From Dryomyza anilis (Eukaryota > Arthropoda > Insecta > Diptera > Dryomyzidae), in the NCBI GenBank assembly GCA_951804985.1, contig OX638133.1, forward strand, positions 75,336,367 to 75,400,366: DNA of 64,000 bases. The letters are read 5' to 3'. This document shows, one piece after another, positions 62,870-64,000 of this stretch (position 1 is its first letter; each line of letters begins with the position of its first letter). The translations under genes were made by a program, and so were the position numbers. The notes below the pieces were generated by a model, which was not told where the DNA came from, did no database searches, and saw only the letters and a program-made list of their open reading frames with translations.

Positions 62870-63361
62870 AAAATATATTAAATGTTTTATTCTTTAAAAT
62901 TTCATTGTAGTCCTTAGCAATAAAATGTTTCAATTATATTTTATTTCAGAAAACTAAAAAAAAATTGTTTACATGTTTGGCACAACGTGATTCACACAAT
63001 GATTTACAAAATAGTTGAAATTTTGAATGTTTTCTTTTATTTATTTAGAGAAATCAATTATATGCTTGACACAAGTTAAATTGATGTTTTTAAATTTCGG
63101 AAAGAGTATAAAATATCTGAAACAAAAAATATATGTCTTTGTATAATCGTAATTCTGAAACAGTAATATGAAAAATAGTCAAAATTTGTTAATGAAATCT
63201 CATAACTGGCAGGACTAACTTTGTGTTTACTACAAACTTTACTAATTTCGGGTATATAAATAAATGGTTTTTACATTTTCAATCATAAATTCGATAACAA
63301 TTTGTTGTTTGAATATAATTTCAAAGCTTTAAATTATTTTGGGATTCATTTCATGTTTTAT

Positions 63362-63428
63362 AGGTTTTTTTTGGAATATCTACTAAGATCTACAGCACTA
63401 AGACAGTCTATATCTATTGTACTGTGTT
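63362..63428 (-). mobile_element. 3' fragment of tRNA-SINE family S2
   Basis: TTTTTTTTGGAATATCTACT, AAGATCTACAGCACT and CTATTGTACTGTG match the 3' part of the SINE at 22261-22450 with few changes. The tRNA head is absent, a typical 5' truncation. Confidence 0.8.
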
Positions 63429-64000
63429 TTAATTGTTACAATCAAACATATTATTAACACAATTATGTTTATTCTTTGTAATATTCAAAAATATGACAAT
63501 CACGTACGTTATTCACTTGAGACAAACACCATCATATTTCATTTGCAATAAGTTCGCAACTATAGAAAGTTATATATTTTCCACAACCATTAATACGAAT
63601 AATAAATAAATTATTGAATATATTTTTTACAAGATAAAATTGCTAACACAAACATTAACACTTGATACGTTCAATTCCTTCATTAGCAAAATCATAACTT
63701 TTTTTTATATAAGTACACGTAGAGAAAAACATGTGTTTGCAGCAAACATAATATATATACGATTATACACGTTGTGATTATAGTATTCTGTAGCATTTAT
63801 TTACAAAATTTACATATTATTTATTTCATGATTTATGGTTAATATGTTTAACCTATATATTTAAAAAATTTGGATGCTCATGTGAGTCATGTGTAACATA
63901 ATATATTTGCAGTAATTGGCTGTAACAGTTATTAACAAATTTGTTATATTAATTTGTTCATGATTTATGTTTATTAACATCTGGAAAATTTATGTGAGTC
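63429..64000. other. AT-rich DNA, no gene seen
   Basis: Contains the inverted pair TGTTTG / CAAACA (63734-63748) and several AAACATA/TATGTTT motifs of the class seen throughout the window. Confidence 0.5.

Overview
This looks like nuclear DNA of a higher (brachyceran) fly, plausibly a calyptrate such as a blow fly or house fly. The evidence is the strong AT bias, very long introns, mini-me/DINE-1-like repeats with a (GTCY)n microsatellite, tRNA-derived SINEs, Helitrons, and an insect sidestep-type immunoglobulin gene. The genus cannot be fixed from the sequence alone. There is no bacterial or viral gene content, no LTR retrotransposon that I can recognise, and no CRISPR array.

Only one host gene is supported. 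Three consecutive plus-strand exons (39151-39286, 48453-48661, 49629-49873) join in frame with consensus splice sites. They encode about 196 residues: one complete immunoglobulin domain and most of a second, closest to the Sidestep family of insect neuronal cell-surface proteins (Beat ligands in axon guidance). The signal-peptide exon and all exons after the second Ig domain lie outside the window or were not recognised. The roughly 39 kb upstream and 14 kb downstream are therefore probably intronic or flanking DNA of this gene.

The rest is repeats. Left part (1-25000): three full or interrupted mini-me-like elements and one degenerate copy, a TA-flanked foldback MITE nested in one of them, a four-copy AT/CGAT-rich array (7190-8990), an 11-bp minisatellite (12712-13665), two tRNA-SINEs, and a degenerate AATTACAATTGATTTTG array (21560-22930). 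Middle (25000-39150): a nested stack of a hAT-like element holding a mini-me element that itself holds two TIR elements; a 9-bp TTTTGCATA array; a CG-rich island with a consensus-like CTCF site; a multi-arm foldback; and a tRNA-SINE head and tail separated by a decayed mariner transposase, inside a 12-bp minisatellite. Gene part (39151-49873): intron 1 holds a second copy of the hAT-like element, again interrupted by a mini-me-like element. Right part (50000-64000): two oppositely oriented Helitrons carrying the same 15-bp minisatellite, a TA-flanked MITE, a third type-B mini-me element and a SINE fragment.

The most notable items are the hAT-like family with (CCGAAA)n-type subterminal repeats, the SINE-mariner chimera, the four-element nested stack with readable target-site duplications, the minisatellite-bearing Helitron pair, and three CTCF-like sites around the Ig exons. 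All calls are from reading the sequence; no searches were run.
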